Source: Tetmemena sp. SeJ-2015
Taxonomy: Eukaryota > Ciliophora > Spirotrichea > Sporadotrichida > Oxytrichidae
Direction of reading: 5' to 3'
Assembly: GCA_027382625.1 (NCBI GenBank)
Contig: JAJKFJ010022637.1
Location: 1 to 64,000 of the forward strand
DNA length: 64,000 nt
The notes below the pieces were generated by a model. It worked only from the letters and a program-made list of their open reading frames with translations, ran no database searches and was not told where the DNA came from. A program made the translations under genes and the position numbers. Shown here in pieces: positions 24,590 to 36,560 of the stretch. Numbering within the stretch: the first letter of the stretch is position 1; each line of letters starts with the position of its first letter.

Positions 24590-25012
24590 ATGAAATCCAA
24601 AAAAAGAAGATCCATTCTATAAATAGGAGGACTATTCAAGAAAATTGTTCTTGGTGTCATTTTCGCAATTTGGAATTTATCTGCCCTATCAAACTCTCAA
24701 TACATTTTTTTTAAATCGCAGCAGGGCATCCCCTCACACCTCATTCCAACTGCTATGACCTTCGCAATGGGTTCTACTGACTACATTTCTAATCCTACAC
24801 AGGCTGGCTTTGAGCTGAACTTCTGGATGCTGCCCTTCTTTACGGCAGCTGGGTCGGGCCAGTTCATGACAATCGCAAGTGACATTGGACTGTTTTTGGT
24901 CTACGACACTTCTTTATATTTTTCTGGTTCGAGTCCTTAACTGGGAATCAGGCTCACCTAAGGAGTTAATACTAGCATCGCCTACCTACCCTCAGTCTCC
25001 AGTTCCTACTGG
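24590..25012 (+). CDS. Large surface protein A, germline segment 1 (signal peptide and LamG-like N-terminus)
   Basis: ATG 24590 opens a basic leader plus hydrophobic signal (KKIVLGVIFAIWNLSALS), followed by the first half of a LamG/concanavalin-type domain (GFELNFWMLPFF, GLFLVYDTSLYFSG). The reading runs into the 10-bp motif TTCCTACTGG at 25003-25012, beyond which the frame becomes AT-rich and non-homologous. The same 10 bp starts the matching second half of the domain at 34783. Joined there, the segments read ...SVSSSYWVNMNLRV without a break. The protein is probably a cell-surface receptor-like molecule. Confidence 0.75.
25003..25012 (+). repeat. Candidate 10-bp pointer TTCCTACTGG, copies at 34783 and 38083
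   Basis: TTCCTACTGG occurs at the end of surface-protein segment 1 and again at 34783-34792 and 38083-38092, each time followed by the second half of the domain. A diverged copy with its upstream flank lies near 27512-27535. Upstream flanking homology (CCCTCAGTCTCC) is shared by the 25003 and 34783 copies. Confidence 0.7.
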
Positions 25013-25298
25013 ATAAATTTGAAAATTATAGTAATTTAATAGAAATATTTTTCATCCTTATTATGATTTCATCAACAATTAACTAAAATTTAGTATTTAA
25101 ATTGAATTAATTCACTGACCCAAAAATTAATGCTTAAAGAAAGTTTTATATTTTTAAATATCATTTTATGAAATCAAATAGTTTTAACTAATTAAATCGT
25201 ATGTAATTTTATTAAGTGAATTATTTTTTAAAATGTTTGATCAGGTATTATTTTAATACTCTGGTGAAATAATTTATTAATTTGAATTTATCTCATAA

Positions 25299-27168
25299 TC
25301 ATGTTTCGCTCAGTAGTGATGATGTAGGTAAGAATTGTTCAGCTCTCACCGAATACCAAACGATGATCGCAAAAGATAATTAATGATTTTATAAAGCCAT
25401 AAGGATCAATCCTATGTTGGAGTAGCTAATCCTTAGGGTGCCCATTTATCTACTCTACGAGTCGAAATCACTTTGTCTTTTACAGATGAGGTTTCTACTC
25501 ATATCTCCACTTTAATTACTATTCCCTCCGCTCCCTCCGCTGCTTTATTAACTTTTATTTCTTTCATTTAGTTGAAGTTGGAAATCGAACTTCTTGATCT
25601 CTTTGCTTGTATAACCTTCTTGTGAGTTCTTGTTCATGGTGCATCTTTTCTGTAGAGTGGGGTGAACTTGACTCACTCCACAAAAAGCTGGGCTGTTCTA
25701 TAGTCTTTTTCCTCAGGAATTCTAGATTTGAACCTGTGAGGTTTCAACCCTGAAGTTGGATCTGTCAGAAGTCTTTGAATTCTCAAGATCTAGAAAAGTA
25801 CTCCGGTGAACCTCTTGCTCTCTCTAGCAGCTGACTACGCCAATACTTGACTGAGAAGAAGGTTGATCATCTTTGTTCAAGTTGGAAGAGTTGATGCTAG
25901 GTTGCTAGACAAACTTTTATCTGAGTTGAGGTTTGGAATCTTGATTCTTGATCTTAGAAGAAGCTTGCTCTTGAAGCGTGTGATCCAAAGGAGAGTTTTA
26001 TCAACTCAGGCTGATGGAGACTGATCTGTGAACTGTGAGTTTCTCTGAGATGTCTCAGTCAGTCCTCACTATCCAGTAACGCTTGTAGCTAGAAAAAATA
26101 AAATTATTCAGTTCTTGGGAAGCAGGATGCTTCTTCTGCTTGAGCAAGGAAAGGATGATCTAAAAGTTGTCTTGAGTTGCTTCTTTTGCTTTGTGAGAAC
26201 TCCAAGCAACTCTGCAAGAAGCTCAAACAAGAATCAGAAAGGCGTAAGTCACTTGGCACCTGAAACTCACCTTTCATCAGATTTTTCTGCAACTCATTTC
26301 AATCTTTTCCCTGAAAAGGAAATTGCCCTGTCAACAGTCGAAAAAGAAAAATATTTTAAAGTATGACCCCAATGGCCCAAACATCCACTTTTTGACCGTA
26401 AGAGTCACTAAAGTAGTAATCAGGAGCATTAAATTATATTATACTAAGAGCCTGATATGCCAGAGTACCGCATCTCAAAGTAAGCCTATCCTTGGCATTG
26501 CAAAACTCTGAAAACCCAAAATCACCAATCACAAACAAGAAGTTCTCAATTTCCAAAGTTTTGGCCATGATCTCATGTCTGCTCTAAGTTCCTCAGGCGA
26601 AAGGCACACTCTCATCAAAAGTAGGCTTGCGAACTAGGATGTTGTCAAGCTTTAGATCTCGGTGGATGATTCCACTTTCATGAAGGTGGCAGAGTCCTGA
26701 TACAACCTGCCGAAGAATGATCTTGCACTCATCTTCTGCCAATGTCTAGCCATCCCTGTCAGAATTATATGTGGTAATAAATATTTTGAATATCCAAGTT
26801 GCCCTCGCTGTTTACTTATGTTGAAGATAAAGTTTTTCAGATCGCCCTCTTCGCAAAGTTCAGTGTAGATGTGAGTTTTATTACTTGAAAGACTTGTGTG
26901 CTTTATTGATAGGAGATTAGGATGAGAGACTCTTTCCATGATATCGCACTCTTTCTCAATCTTTTACCTTTCCGCAATACTAGAGAAGTTGCCAATAGGA
27001 ACCACTTTGCAAGCGAACTTCTCACGACTAAATTTTCTTTATCTTCTAATTCTTACGTGCTCTCCTAGACTGCAAAATAAATTATAGTTTGGCAAGGAAA
27101 ACTGTGCCAAATTATCCTTTTCCAATCTCTTTACCAAGGGTGAAATCGTTTTCTAAAGCTGTTCTCAT
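25299..27168 (-). CDS. Protein kinase, family A copy 1 (possible pseudogene)
   Basis: The Ser/Thr protein-kinase domain has the Gly-rich loop IGKGQFGTVFLA, the VAIK-like FACKVV, the catalytic loop [22 protein letters not shown] and the helical C-lobe [17 protein letters not shown] Gln/Ser-rich tail of about 200 residues follows. Start ATG 27166-27168. The tail appears to end at TGA 25299-25301, inside a box (CATAATCATGTT) conserved in copies 1, 2 and 4. GT-AG introns lie after the Gly loop and before helix E. An in-frame TGA sits between HRD and DFG (near 26600), at the same place as in copy 4. The gene lies antisense in the 9.8-kb gap of surface protein A, so it may be germline-limited. Confidence 0.7.
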
Positions 27169-27511
27169 TTGATATTTTTATCTTTCTTAATTGAAGTTGA
27201 AGATGTGATGAAATTGATGTGATGTATTAGAGCTGCTAAAGTATTTAAATTTATTAAGTAATTAAATTTCTTGATTCAAATAAACCGATAGAAAAATAGA
27301 GGCAAATTTATGTAAAAGTCATTCTTTTATTTGAGTTCCAAAACACATATTGATGATTTAAATTGGATGATGAGACTGACAGTAAATTTATAAGTTTTAG
27401 AAAGGTTTTATATCTAAACCATCTTAATCAAGCTTTCTTTACTGTAGATGGTTCAGACATTTCTTTATTGTTATCAGTTCAATTATACAGTTAAATCTAA
27501 ATTGCCTATCT

Positions 27512-27545
27512 CCCCTCAGTCTCCAGTTTCTACTGTATTAATTTG
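27512..27545 (+). repeat. Diverged copy of the surface-protein A segment-1 end
   Basis: This stretch repeats the last coding bases of segment 1 (CCCTCAGTCTCCAG then TTTCTACTG) and the following AT-rich bases (ATTTGAAAATTATAGT) in the same order as at 24990-25035. It marks the start of a second tandem unit that continues into kinase copy 2. Confidence 0.7.
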
Positions 27546-27926
27546 AAAATTATAGTCATATTTAATAAAAAGTATATTAACATATTTATTTTGGTTTAAT
27601 CAAAAATTTACTTAAATTTTGTATTTAAACTTAATTAATTCATTGATTTAAAATTAATGCATAAATAGAGGAAAAGAAAGTTTTATATTTTCTTCTCATT
27701 TATTTTAAGAAATCAAATAATTCTATCTAATTAAATCACAGGTAATTATTAAGGGAATTATTTTTATTAAAATGTTTGATCAGGTATTATTTTAATACTC
27801 TGGTGAAATAATTTTTTTAATAAAGAAGTAACTCATAATCATGTTCCGCTCAATCAATGGTGATGTGGTTAAGCATTGTTCAGCTTAGACCTAAAACCAA
27901 AAGATGATTCCAAAAGATAATTTTTT

Positions 27927-29973
27927 TCAGCAGTAAGGATAAATCCTCGCTTGAAGTAGGTAGGCCATCAGATGCCCGTGAATCTCTTTTCTGAGTCGTG
28001 AACATTTTGTCTTTTTTAGATGAAGATCACTCTTTATATTTGATATTTGAAATACCCCTCCATTTCCTTTTCCGCAATCTTCATTATCAATTTTCTCATT
28101 TTCATAGTTCTTGTCATTAGGAATCGATATATTTGCTTTAGATGCTGATTTCTCCTGAAAGATTGTCCTTATTGATGAAGCTTCTTTTTTACAAAGTTGG
28201 TTGAGCTTGCTTCATTCTCATAGCAGTTGGACTGTGATCAAGCCTTTAGTCTCAAGCATCCTAGTTTCGAGGGTGTGAATCCTCAAACCTAAAGTTGAGT
28301 CTGTTAGGAACCTTTGATATCTCTTGAACTTGAATATCTCTCTTGCGTTCCTTTTGCTCTCTCTTTTGCTCTCTCTTGGGCTCTTTCCATTTAAGCGGAC
28401 TCAACCCTTCTCGAATAAGTTGTGAATTGGGGTCTTCTTACTTTTGAAAGGTGGCTGAGCCTAGGTCGCGTATTTGCTGCATCAACCTTTGTCCATGGAG
28501 ACTCTACCCTTCTCGAGTAAACTGTGATGTGGGGTCAACCTTGTTTTGAAAGGTGGGAGAGCCGAGGTTGCGTATTTGCTGCATCAACCTTTGTCCATGT
28601 ACACTCTACCCTTCTCGATTAAACTTTGATGTAGAGTCTGCCTTGTTTTGAAAGGTGGGAGAGCCTAGGTTGCGTATTTGCTGCTTCAACCTATGTCCAA
28701 GGAGAGTTTAAGGATCTGGCTTCTTCATCTTTTCAGGAGCTTGCATCTATTCCTACAGCTTGTTTTAAAAGGGAGAGTTTTGACAAGCTCAGACTTAGAG
28801 AGTCGGATCTGCGAAGCACTAGTTTCTTTGAGGGGCCTCATTCATCTTTCTTTGTTCTATATGTTGACTCTGTCCAGTGATGCTCAAAGCTAAAAAAGTA
28901 ATTGAAGTTATTTTAGCTTGGATGTTGCTGTGTTCATCTTGGGAAAGGAAAGGATGGCTGAGAAGTTGCCTTGAGTTGCTTCTTCTGTTTGGAGAAAACT
29001 CCAAAGTACACTGTAGAAAGCTCATACAGTGGTCTGAAACGCGAAAATCTCTAGGAAGCTTGAACCTCTGCTTCAAAATTTGCTTAAACTCTCCTCTATC
29101 TTTACCCTCGTAAGGATAATTCCCAGTTAACAGTCGAAAAAGAATATAATTTAAAGCATGACCCCAATGGCCCAAACATCCACTTTTTGGCCGTAAGAGT
29201 CGCAATAGTAGTAGTCTGGAGCATTAAAATTTTATTTTTTTTAAAAAGAGCTTGATATACCAAAGTGCCACAAATAGAAGTAAGCCTATCCTTGGCACCA
29301 CAAAACTCTGAGAGTCCAAAATCTCCAATCAAATACACAAAGTCCTAAACTCCTTTAGCTTTGGGCAAGCTCTCAGGTCTCTTCATAGCTCCTCCAGTGA
29401 GAGGCTCCCTCAGAGCTTGAGTTTGCTTGCGAACTAGAACATTCTCAAGCTTAAGATCTCAGTGAATGATTCCACTGTCATGAAGATGGCAAAGTCCTGA
29501 TACAACTTGCTGAAGAATGAGTTTACACTCATTTTCTGACAGTGTCTTGCTCTCCCTTTCAGAAGAATATATGTTAAATAATATTTTGAATATCCAAGGT
29601 GTTCTCTCTGTTTGTTAAAGTTTGAGATAAACTTTTTCAGATCACCCTCTTCGCAAAGCTCAGTGTAGATGTGAGTTTCGTTTCCTGTAGTACTTGTGTG
29701 CTAGATGGATAAGAGGTTTCGATGGGAGAAGGTTCTCATGATTGCGCCCTCTTTCTCAATCTTTTTCCTATCTGTGATACTAGCGAAGCTGCCGGCAGAA
29801 ACCACTTTACAGGCGAAACGATCCCCACTAAATCTACTTTAATCTTCTTAGAATACTTACGTGCTCTTCTTGACTGCAATATAAAAAATAGTTTTGGCAA
29901 GGCGTACTATACCATACGATCCTTTTCCTAGCTCTTCACGAAGGGTGAATTCTGATTCTTGAACTTTACTCAT
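27927..29973 (-). CDS. Protein kinase, family A copy 2
   Basis: Kinase motifs are the Gly-rich loop LGKGSYGIVRLA, FACKVV, an HRD-type loop (partly read through a frame change near 29450), then VYLIGDFGLSEFCGAKD, LTSICGTLVYQ, a C-lobe with LTGNYPYEGKDRGEF, and [17 protein letters not shown]. The region between HRD and DFG has no TGA here (GGA instead). The tail carries three copies of a 34-residue repeat (28404-28709) and ends near TGA 27927-27929. Start ATG 29971-29973. This copy looks the most complete of the six. It is antisense to the host surface-protein gene. Confidence 0.72.
28404..28709 (-). repeat. Three tandem 102-bp repeats in the kinase copy 2 tail
   Basis: The motif ACCCTTCTCGA recurs at 28404, 28506 and 28608, exactly 102 bp apart, and the surrounding sequence repeats closely. 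On the minus strand each unit encodes 34 residues (key residues SQFTREGQSLHGQRLMQQIR and LGS.TFQ). Kinase copy 4 has only one such unit near 33165-33260. Confidence 0.85.
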
Positions 29974-31010
29974 TTATCTCTTGTATTTATGGATGAAGTT
30001 GAAGTTGTGATGAAGTTGAATGATGCTGCTAAAAAATTCTTTAAGTTTATTAAAGTAATTAATATTTTCTCTTAATTCAAATAAACTTAGAAAAAAATAA
30101 AAGGAAATTTTTGTAAATCTTATTCTTTAATATGAGGTCCATTTAATTTGGAGGAGACCGAGAGCTGATATGTGAATGTAACTCTGATTACTGCCTTCTT
30201 CTTTGTCGAAGGGTATGGGAAGTTCATAAAATTTGAAAGCGAAATTGGACTGTCTTCTCTATTATTTTAAGTTTTATATCCTTAAAATCACTGTAAAATT
30301 ATATTTTCAAACTCCTCTTGATCTCCAATTACAAATGGGTAAGCATATTTTTGATAGTAAAATAATGAATTTTATTTATAAACTTCATAGAACTTAATTT
30401 TCATTTTAATTAAATGCATTTTAATATCTATAATATGAAAAAACTGTACCAAACTAATATATAAAATGTATTATAAGCTAAATTTAAACTCATTTGCTTC
30501 TTTGAAGAATTTATGAACCTATGTCTCACAAATACTCTTATGAAGAATTAATTAATGATTCGATTAATAATTTCTTAATTAAATTTAATTTAATTTTGCT
30601 TTTATTATACTTGTGTGAAATTTTACTTTTTCTCTTAATTTAAAATATATCAGCAATTTTTTAATTTCAAGAAGAAGTTTAAAATATTCCATTAAACACT
30701 TTTCATTATAGTAATCTTTTGAAGAATAAATATTAGACCTTTACGATTAGATAGTCGTTGAGGTTGATTGGTGAATGAATTTTCATTCACAAAGGAGAGG
30801 CTAGGTATATGGTTTCTTCTGATTGTAGGGAGCGTTAAAATTTTCTTGCCAATTGTTATAAAAAGGAGAGATTCTAATTGTATATGCTTAGGGAATCTGC
30901 CTTTCCAATAGTTATTTTTTGGTTCCTCTATCATCTGTCTCTATCCTCTCTGACGTGTATGACTAAAAGTTTTCATAATAAAAATAATTTAAGTTCTTGG
31001 CATTCGCCTG
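29974..31010. other. AT-rich spacer between kinase copies 2 and 3
   Basis: This 1-kb spacer is mostly AT-rich without coding signal. One minus-strand frame of 80 codons (30692-30934) has a balanced composition (starts MIEEPKNNYWKGRFPKH) and could be a small gene or a remnant, but nothing supports it further. The boundary box and surface-protein fragments that separate other kinase units are not clear here. Confidence 0.35.
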
Positions 31011-32005
31011 TCATGAGAAAGGAAAAGAGCTGCCTTTAATATTTTCTTATCCTTGGGATAACTCCAATGAGCTCTTCAAAAAGCTCAAGCATTAGTCAGT
31101 GATCCGGATATCTGTAGGAAGGGCAAACTATCTGCAACGCTAATCATTTGCAAGCTCACTTAAGTCGATTCCCTAGTAAGGGTAATCACCAGTCAGTAGG
31201 AGGAAAAGTAAAATAAAAAGCATTACCCCAATCGTCCATACATCCACCTTTTGGTCGTATGAATCGCAGAAGAAGTAGTCTGGAGAATTAAAAATATCAT
31301 ACTAAGTAGGAGCCTGATAAAGTAATGTTCCACAAATAAAGTTGAGCCTATCCTTGGCATCGCAAAACTCTGAGAGTCCAAAATCACCAATCAAAAAATC
31401 AAAATCCTCAACTCTCAAAGTTTACGGCATTCTCTAAGGTCGACTCAAAGCTACTCTGGCTGAAGACTCGCTCTAAACTTGAGTATGCTTGCGCACAAAG
31501 ATATTGCTAAGCTTTATATCTCTGTGGATGATGCCTCTGTCATGTAGATGACATAGTCCCGAAACAACTTGCCTCAGAATGAGTTTGCACTCATTTTTGG
31601 GCACTACCGTTCTTGTTCTTTAAACAATATATAAGATTAATAGTTAATTTGAATATCCAAGTGTTCTTTGTGCATTTAAGTTCTTGATAAATTTCTTAAG
31701 ATCTTCTTGTTCATAAAAAGAGGTGAAGATGAGGAGTCTATCATTTGCAGTCGCAACCTACTTGACAGGCAGGAGATTTTTATGGGAAAGGCTTTCCATG
31801 ATGTAGTTCTCAATTTGCTCTCGATTAACTTATGCAGTTGCCATAAGTGACAATCTTGCAAGCGAACTGTTCACCGCTAAATTCCTTAATTCTTAAGTGT
31901 TCTCCAAGACTGCAATATAAAAAAAATTTACACGGTAGACGACGTAAAAGGTCCTTGTCCTATGATTTCATAGAATTTGAAATTATTTGCTGAAATTTCA
32001 CTCAT
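31011..32005 (-). pseudogene. Protein kinase, family A copy 3, C-terminally truncated
   Basis: Kinase motifs: a Gly-rich loop with a frame break (GQGPF), FACKIV, HRDIKLSNIFVRK, LIGDFGLSEFCDAKD, ICGTLLYQAP and KVDVWTIGVMLF, then a shortened C-lobe that stops at TGA 31011-31013 before the tail. The position that is TGA in copies 1 and 4 is AGA here. Start ATG 32003-32005. The lack of the tail and the broken Gly loop suggest a decaying copy, or further interruptions. Confidence 0.55.
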
Positions 32006-32615
32006 TCTGTGAACTTGGCTGTATTTTATGCTGAAAAAGTTGATGCTAGCTGTATTTGATGCTGAAAATGTTGATTTTACTGGACTTTATGAGAAAAGAT
32101 TTCGAAGTTGAAAAGTTGGTTTGATAAACTGCTGTAATAAGTAATATTGATTAAAGTATTGAAAATATCTTGATTCAAGTAAACTAAAAATTATCTAAAA
32201 TTTTTAACTATAATTGCTATTCTTTTAATATAGTTCCTTTTTCTTAAATGATGTTTGAAGTAGGAATAAGCAAAGTTCAATTCATTCAACAACAAAACAG
32301 TATTTGATATTCTTATTCTTAACTATCTTCTGCCAACCCTCAGTCCCCTTTTATACTGGCTTTATTAGTAAATGAGAGTCCTTTAAAAAATTTTATCCCT
32401 ATTATAATTTCTTCAATTATTTTCTTAAATTTTATATTTAATACAATTAACTAATTGATTACTTTTTTATTATGGAAAAAAAGGAAGATTTTTCTTAATC
32501 TTTAATTAAAAAAATTAATTTTAATGAATTAATTCTTATAAAGTATTGATTATTTAAAAAATTTCTTATCGAGAAATTTTTTGCAATTCCAGTTGAAATA
32601 TTTTAAAACTCATAA

Positions 32616-34504
32616 TCATGTTTCGCTCGAGACAATGTCGCGATACATCGTTTCGCTCAGACCATGCGCCAAACGATGATTCCAAAAGATAATTTATAGA
32701 AATATTTTAAAAAAGTTGTCAGGATCAAGCCAAGCATGAAGTAGCAGGCAAGACTTGAAGTGTCCTTGAATCTCCTCTCTGAGCTGAAAACATTTTGTCT
32801 TTTGTTGATGAGGTTCCTTCTCAAACCTCCTTGATAGTTTTGATTCCCCACTTTACCTAAGTTCCGATACACACTTTTCTATTTCTCTATTTGCTGCTGA
32901 AACTGATGTTGGGAATCGAAAAGCTGAACTTTGAGCTTTTCTCTTTGATGGTTGATGTTTTGAAAACATCTTTCTTGCTGGGGTTGTTTGACTAGATTCT
33001 GCCTAGGAAAAGATGGGCTCCTTTGAAACCTTTGACCTGAATTGTCCTAGATATGAAGCGGTGAGTTACCTCAAGATCAGTCTGCTAGGAGTCTTTGATT
33101 TCTCATGATCTAGGTTAACTCTCTTGTAATCCTTTTGCTCTCTCTAGTCAAGCAGATTGTACCCTTCTCAATGAAATTAAGAAGTGGGTCACGCCTGGAC
33201 TTGAAAGGTTGCAGATCCAAGGTTGGTTTATTGCTGCTGCATCAACCTTTGTTGAAAGAGAGTTTAGGGATCTCTTCATCTCTTCAGGAGCTCGAGCTTG
33301 AGCTTGTTCGGGATAGCAGTAAGGAGAGTTTTGATAAATTCAAGCTTAGGGAGTTCGATCTGTTCGTTTCTAGTTTCTCTGCTGAGCCTCAATCATATCT
33401 TACTGTTCTCTCTCTCTCTAGTGAGGCTCAAAGCTATAAAATTATAAAGTTCTTGGGGTTCTGTTGTGCCTGAAGTCTCCTTCAGAAAGGAAAGGATGGC
33501 TAAGAAGCTCCAATGAGTTGCTTCGTTTGCCAGGAGGGAACTTCAAACTACTCTGAAGGAAACTCATGCATTATTAGGAAACTTGGAAATCTTTTGGAAG
33601 CGCAAACTCTCAGCTCCCCAGATTTCTCTTTAACTCTTCTCTGTTAGAACCCTCATAAGGATAACTCCCAGTTAGCATCCGATAAAGAAAATATTTAAAG
33701 CAGGACTCCAATTGCCCACACATCCACCTTTTGCCCGTAGGAGTAGCAATAGAAGAAATCAGGAGTTTTAAAATTTTATTTTAGAGCCTGATACAACATA
33801 GTGCCGCAAATAGAAGTAAGCCTATCCTTGGCATCACAAAACTCTGAAAGCCCAAAATCACCAATCAAAAACTAAAAGTTCTCAACTCTCAAAGGTTTGC
33901 TCAAATTCTCAGGTCCCCTCAAAGCTCCTCAGGCAAAAGTCTCACTCGAAGCTTGAGTTGATTTACGTACAAGGACGTTCTCAAGCTTTAGATCTCTGTG
34001 GATGATGCCAGTGTCATGAAGATGGAAGAGTCCAGATACAATTTGCCGTAGAACAAGTTTACACTCGTTCTCAAACAATGTTTTGCTATTCCTTGGAGAA
34101 GAATATAAGTTTAATAGATATTTTGAATATCCAAGACGTTCTCGCTGTCGATTGAAGGTTTCGATGAACTTTCTTAGATCTCCCTCTTCGCAAAACTCCG
34201 TGTAGATGAAGTACTCTGAATCAGTAGCTCTTGTGTGTTTGATAGCTAAGAGGTTTGGATGTTTGAAGCTTTTCATGATGGTGCACTCTTTCTCAATAGT
34301 TTTCCTCTTCTCAACACTAGTGAAGTTTCTTGTAGAAATCACTTTGCAAGCGAAATGCTCTTGACTAAAATTTTGTTATTCTATTTAATTCTTATGTGCT
34401 GTTCTTTACTGCAATATAAAATATATTTTCGCATGGTAAACTCTCCCAAATGCTCCTTTTCCTAGTTCTCCAATGAATTTGAATTCTTGTGTGTCTGCTC
34501 CCAT
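32616..34504 (-). CDS. Protein kinase, family A copy 4 (possible pseudogene)
   Basis: Kinase motifs: the Gly loop LGKGAFGRVYHAK, FACKVI, EECTIM-like helix C context, YTEFCEEGDLRKFIE, the catalytic loop HRDLKLENVLVRK, LIGDFGLSEFCDAKD, ICGTMLYQA, a C-lobe and a tail ending near TGA 32616-32618 in the conserved CATAATCATG box. An in-frame TGA lies between HRD and DFG (near 33940), as in copy 1. Introns sit at the same two places as in copy 1. Start ATG 34502-34504. Confidence 0.68.
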
Positions 34505-34782
34505 TATCTTGACTGTGATAAAAGATTTCGAAGTTGGATTGTTGTTGAGATAAACTGCTGTGATAACAAAGTATTATTAAAGTATTTAAAATATCTTGAT
34601 TCAAGTAAACTAAAACTTTATCTAAAATGTTATATGATAATTGCTATTCTTTTAATATAGTTCCATAATGCATTTTCTTATATGATGTTTGAATTAGGAA
34701 GAAGCAAATTTCACTTCATTCAAAAATAAACAGTCTTTAAAATTACTATTCTTAGCTATCTTCTACCTACCCTCAGTCTCCA

Positions 34783-36560
34783 TTCCTACTGGGTGAACAT
34801 GAACCTGAGAGTGAACTACGGGAACTACATTATGCTGAATGGGTGGCAGGGCAACAGTTGGTTCAACATTGCGCCTTCATTCACAATCGAAATGCTCACC
34901 AACACCACAGCAGGCTACACTGTTCCTCTTTATAACGATACCACCCTCACAATCGAGATGAGTGGGGCATAACAAGGCGCTCACATAGCAGATATCAGAG
35001 TTTTCATACTAGGCTAAAAATTAAACTAAGTATCCTGGGGTTAATTTCTTAGGTAGTATTAAACGATGACTCCGACTCAGTTCACTCTCGCTCTGCTTTA
35101 AATTTTAAATGCAAGAAATATATGTCCAGAGCAACAACCTGTTTTACTCTAGTGGAATAAACACTCTTTACGACCTATCCTCCTTGACTTTGATGACCTT
35201 GACTGCACTTCAATGCCCTCTGTATTATGCCATGCAATCTGACGGCACATGCTCTTCTAAATGCTTTGACTTCAAAATGCTAGATATGCTAAACCATAGA
35301 TTCGAAGTATTACAACTTGTGCAGATACTGTGACCCCACTTCTTCTTCATGCGTGGCAGTATCAACCTGCCCTACAGACTACTATATCTACAACGGTGTT
35401 TGCTTCTAATGCCCGGCTGGGTGTAGTGCCTGCACAAATTCCACTAGATGCACAACCTGTGATTCGGGCTTAATTATAAGATAGGACTACAAGTACACTA
35501 CCACTCTAATTTATATTATACTTATGCCCAAGTGAATGGAGTTAATGTTACCACCATCACTCCTTGGATTTCAAAGTAATATTGCGATTGCCCAGATGAT
35601 ACTTTCATTATATTTTAATATGGTCAATTTGGAACAGTGAACACAGTTGCAAGCACTCTGAGTTGCTCAGCCTGTGATGGATCTTGCGCCACTTGTAAAA
35701 CCACAAGTGTAACTTGCACTTCCTGTGCCTCACCAAAATTCTTGTACAATAATTTGTGTGTGTCAAGTTGCTCTGATATGCAATCAAATCTCTATGGCGA
35801 AGTGAGCAACAGAACTTGCACGCCTTGCTACTCTAATTGCACCACTTGTACAAGTGCTAAGGGGTGCACGTTGTGTGGAAGTATGACTTTTTAAAATGGG
35901 TCAAATCTGTAGTTGTTGAATTTTGCAGGAGTCTGTGTTGATAAATGCCCCACAAATTCCATCCCAAGACCAGCCACTAAATCTTGCGATAAATGCCTTG
36001 ATAACTGCACTCTCTGCTCTAAACAATATTTTTAAGAGTCTAAAAAAATATTTCTAGAAAAGGATTTACTGTAAGCACTAATTGCACAGGCTGCATTACG
36101 AATTTCAATCTTTACAATACGGGTACAACCTAATTCAATGGAGTATGTCTTGATAACTACTGTCCAAGTGGGTTTTATTCAAAGAATAGTGTGTGTACCA
36201 AATGTGATTAGAGTTGCGTGTTATGCGATGCCGAAAACTACTGCACCAAATGCACTTATGATTCCACTAATGTGGCTAAGCAATACTCTCTTATGATTTT
36301 TTATTCATACTTCTTCGTAAACTATCAGTGCAAAATAGTTTGTCCCGACAAGTACTATCCAGATACATCTAATAGACCAAACATCTTCTGCAGAAACTGC
36401 CCCACTAATTGCCTGACTTGTACAGATTAAACTACTTGCGTAACGTGCCTTCCAAATTAAATCATAATTCTTTAAAATTTCTATCTGACCACATTCACAG
36501 GATACAAGCTTTGTGTATCGTCTGACGACTGCCCAGCCGGATAGTTTGCTTTTAATAACT
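34783..36560 (+). CDS. Large surface protein A, germline segment 2 (LamG-like half and furin-like Cys repeats)
   Basis: Starting at TTCCTACTGG, this segment completes the LamG-like domain (SYWVNMNLRVNYGNYIMLN, GWQGNSWFNIAPSFTIEM, ADIRVFILG) and runs into furin/growth-factor-receptor-like Cys repeats such as CPAGCSACTNSTRCTTC, CSACDGSCATCKTTS, CDKCLDNCTLC and CRNCPTNCLTC. Interruptions lie at 35097-35110, about 35268-35300 and 36021-36061. It ends in a 44-bp stretch (36517-36560, encoding SSDDCPAGQFAFNNS) that is repeated at the start of segment 3. Confidence 0.72.
35097..35110 (+). other. Tandem TTTAAAT, 7 nt surplus
   Basis: TTTAAAT at 35097-35103 is followed directly by a second TTTAAAT at 35104-35110. 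Removing one copy joins the frame ending ALLQ to MQEIYVQSNNLFY. This is either a pointer pair with no spacer or a simple duplication. Confidence 0.5.
35269..35302 (+). other. IES-like interruption, pointer GA, 31 nt removed
   Basis: Removing about 31 nt between GA repeats joins SSKCF to DSKYYNLCRYCDP, restoring Cys-repeat spacing. The pointer is only 2 bp, so boundaries are uncertain. Confidence 0.4.
36021..36061 (+). other. IES-like interruption, pointer AAA, 38 nt removed
   Basis: AAA at 36021-36023 and 36059-36061 flank an AT-rich insert with no GT at its left end. Removing 38 nt joins NCTLCS to KGFTVSTNCTGC in frame. Confidence 0.55.

Noticed and set aside
28404..28709. CRISPR-like array
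   Set aside because: The 102-bp units are contiguous and coding in frame, with no spacers, in a eukaryotic gene.
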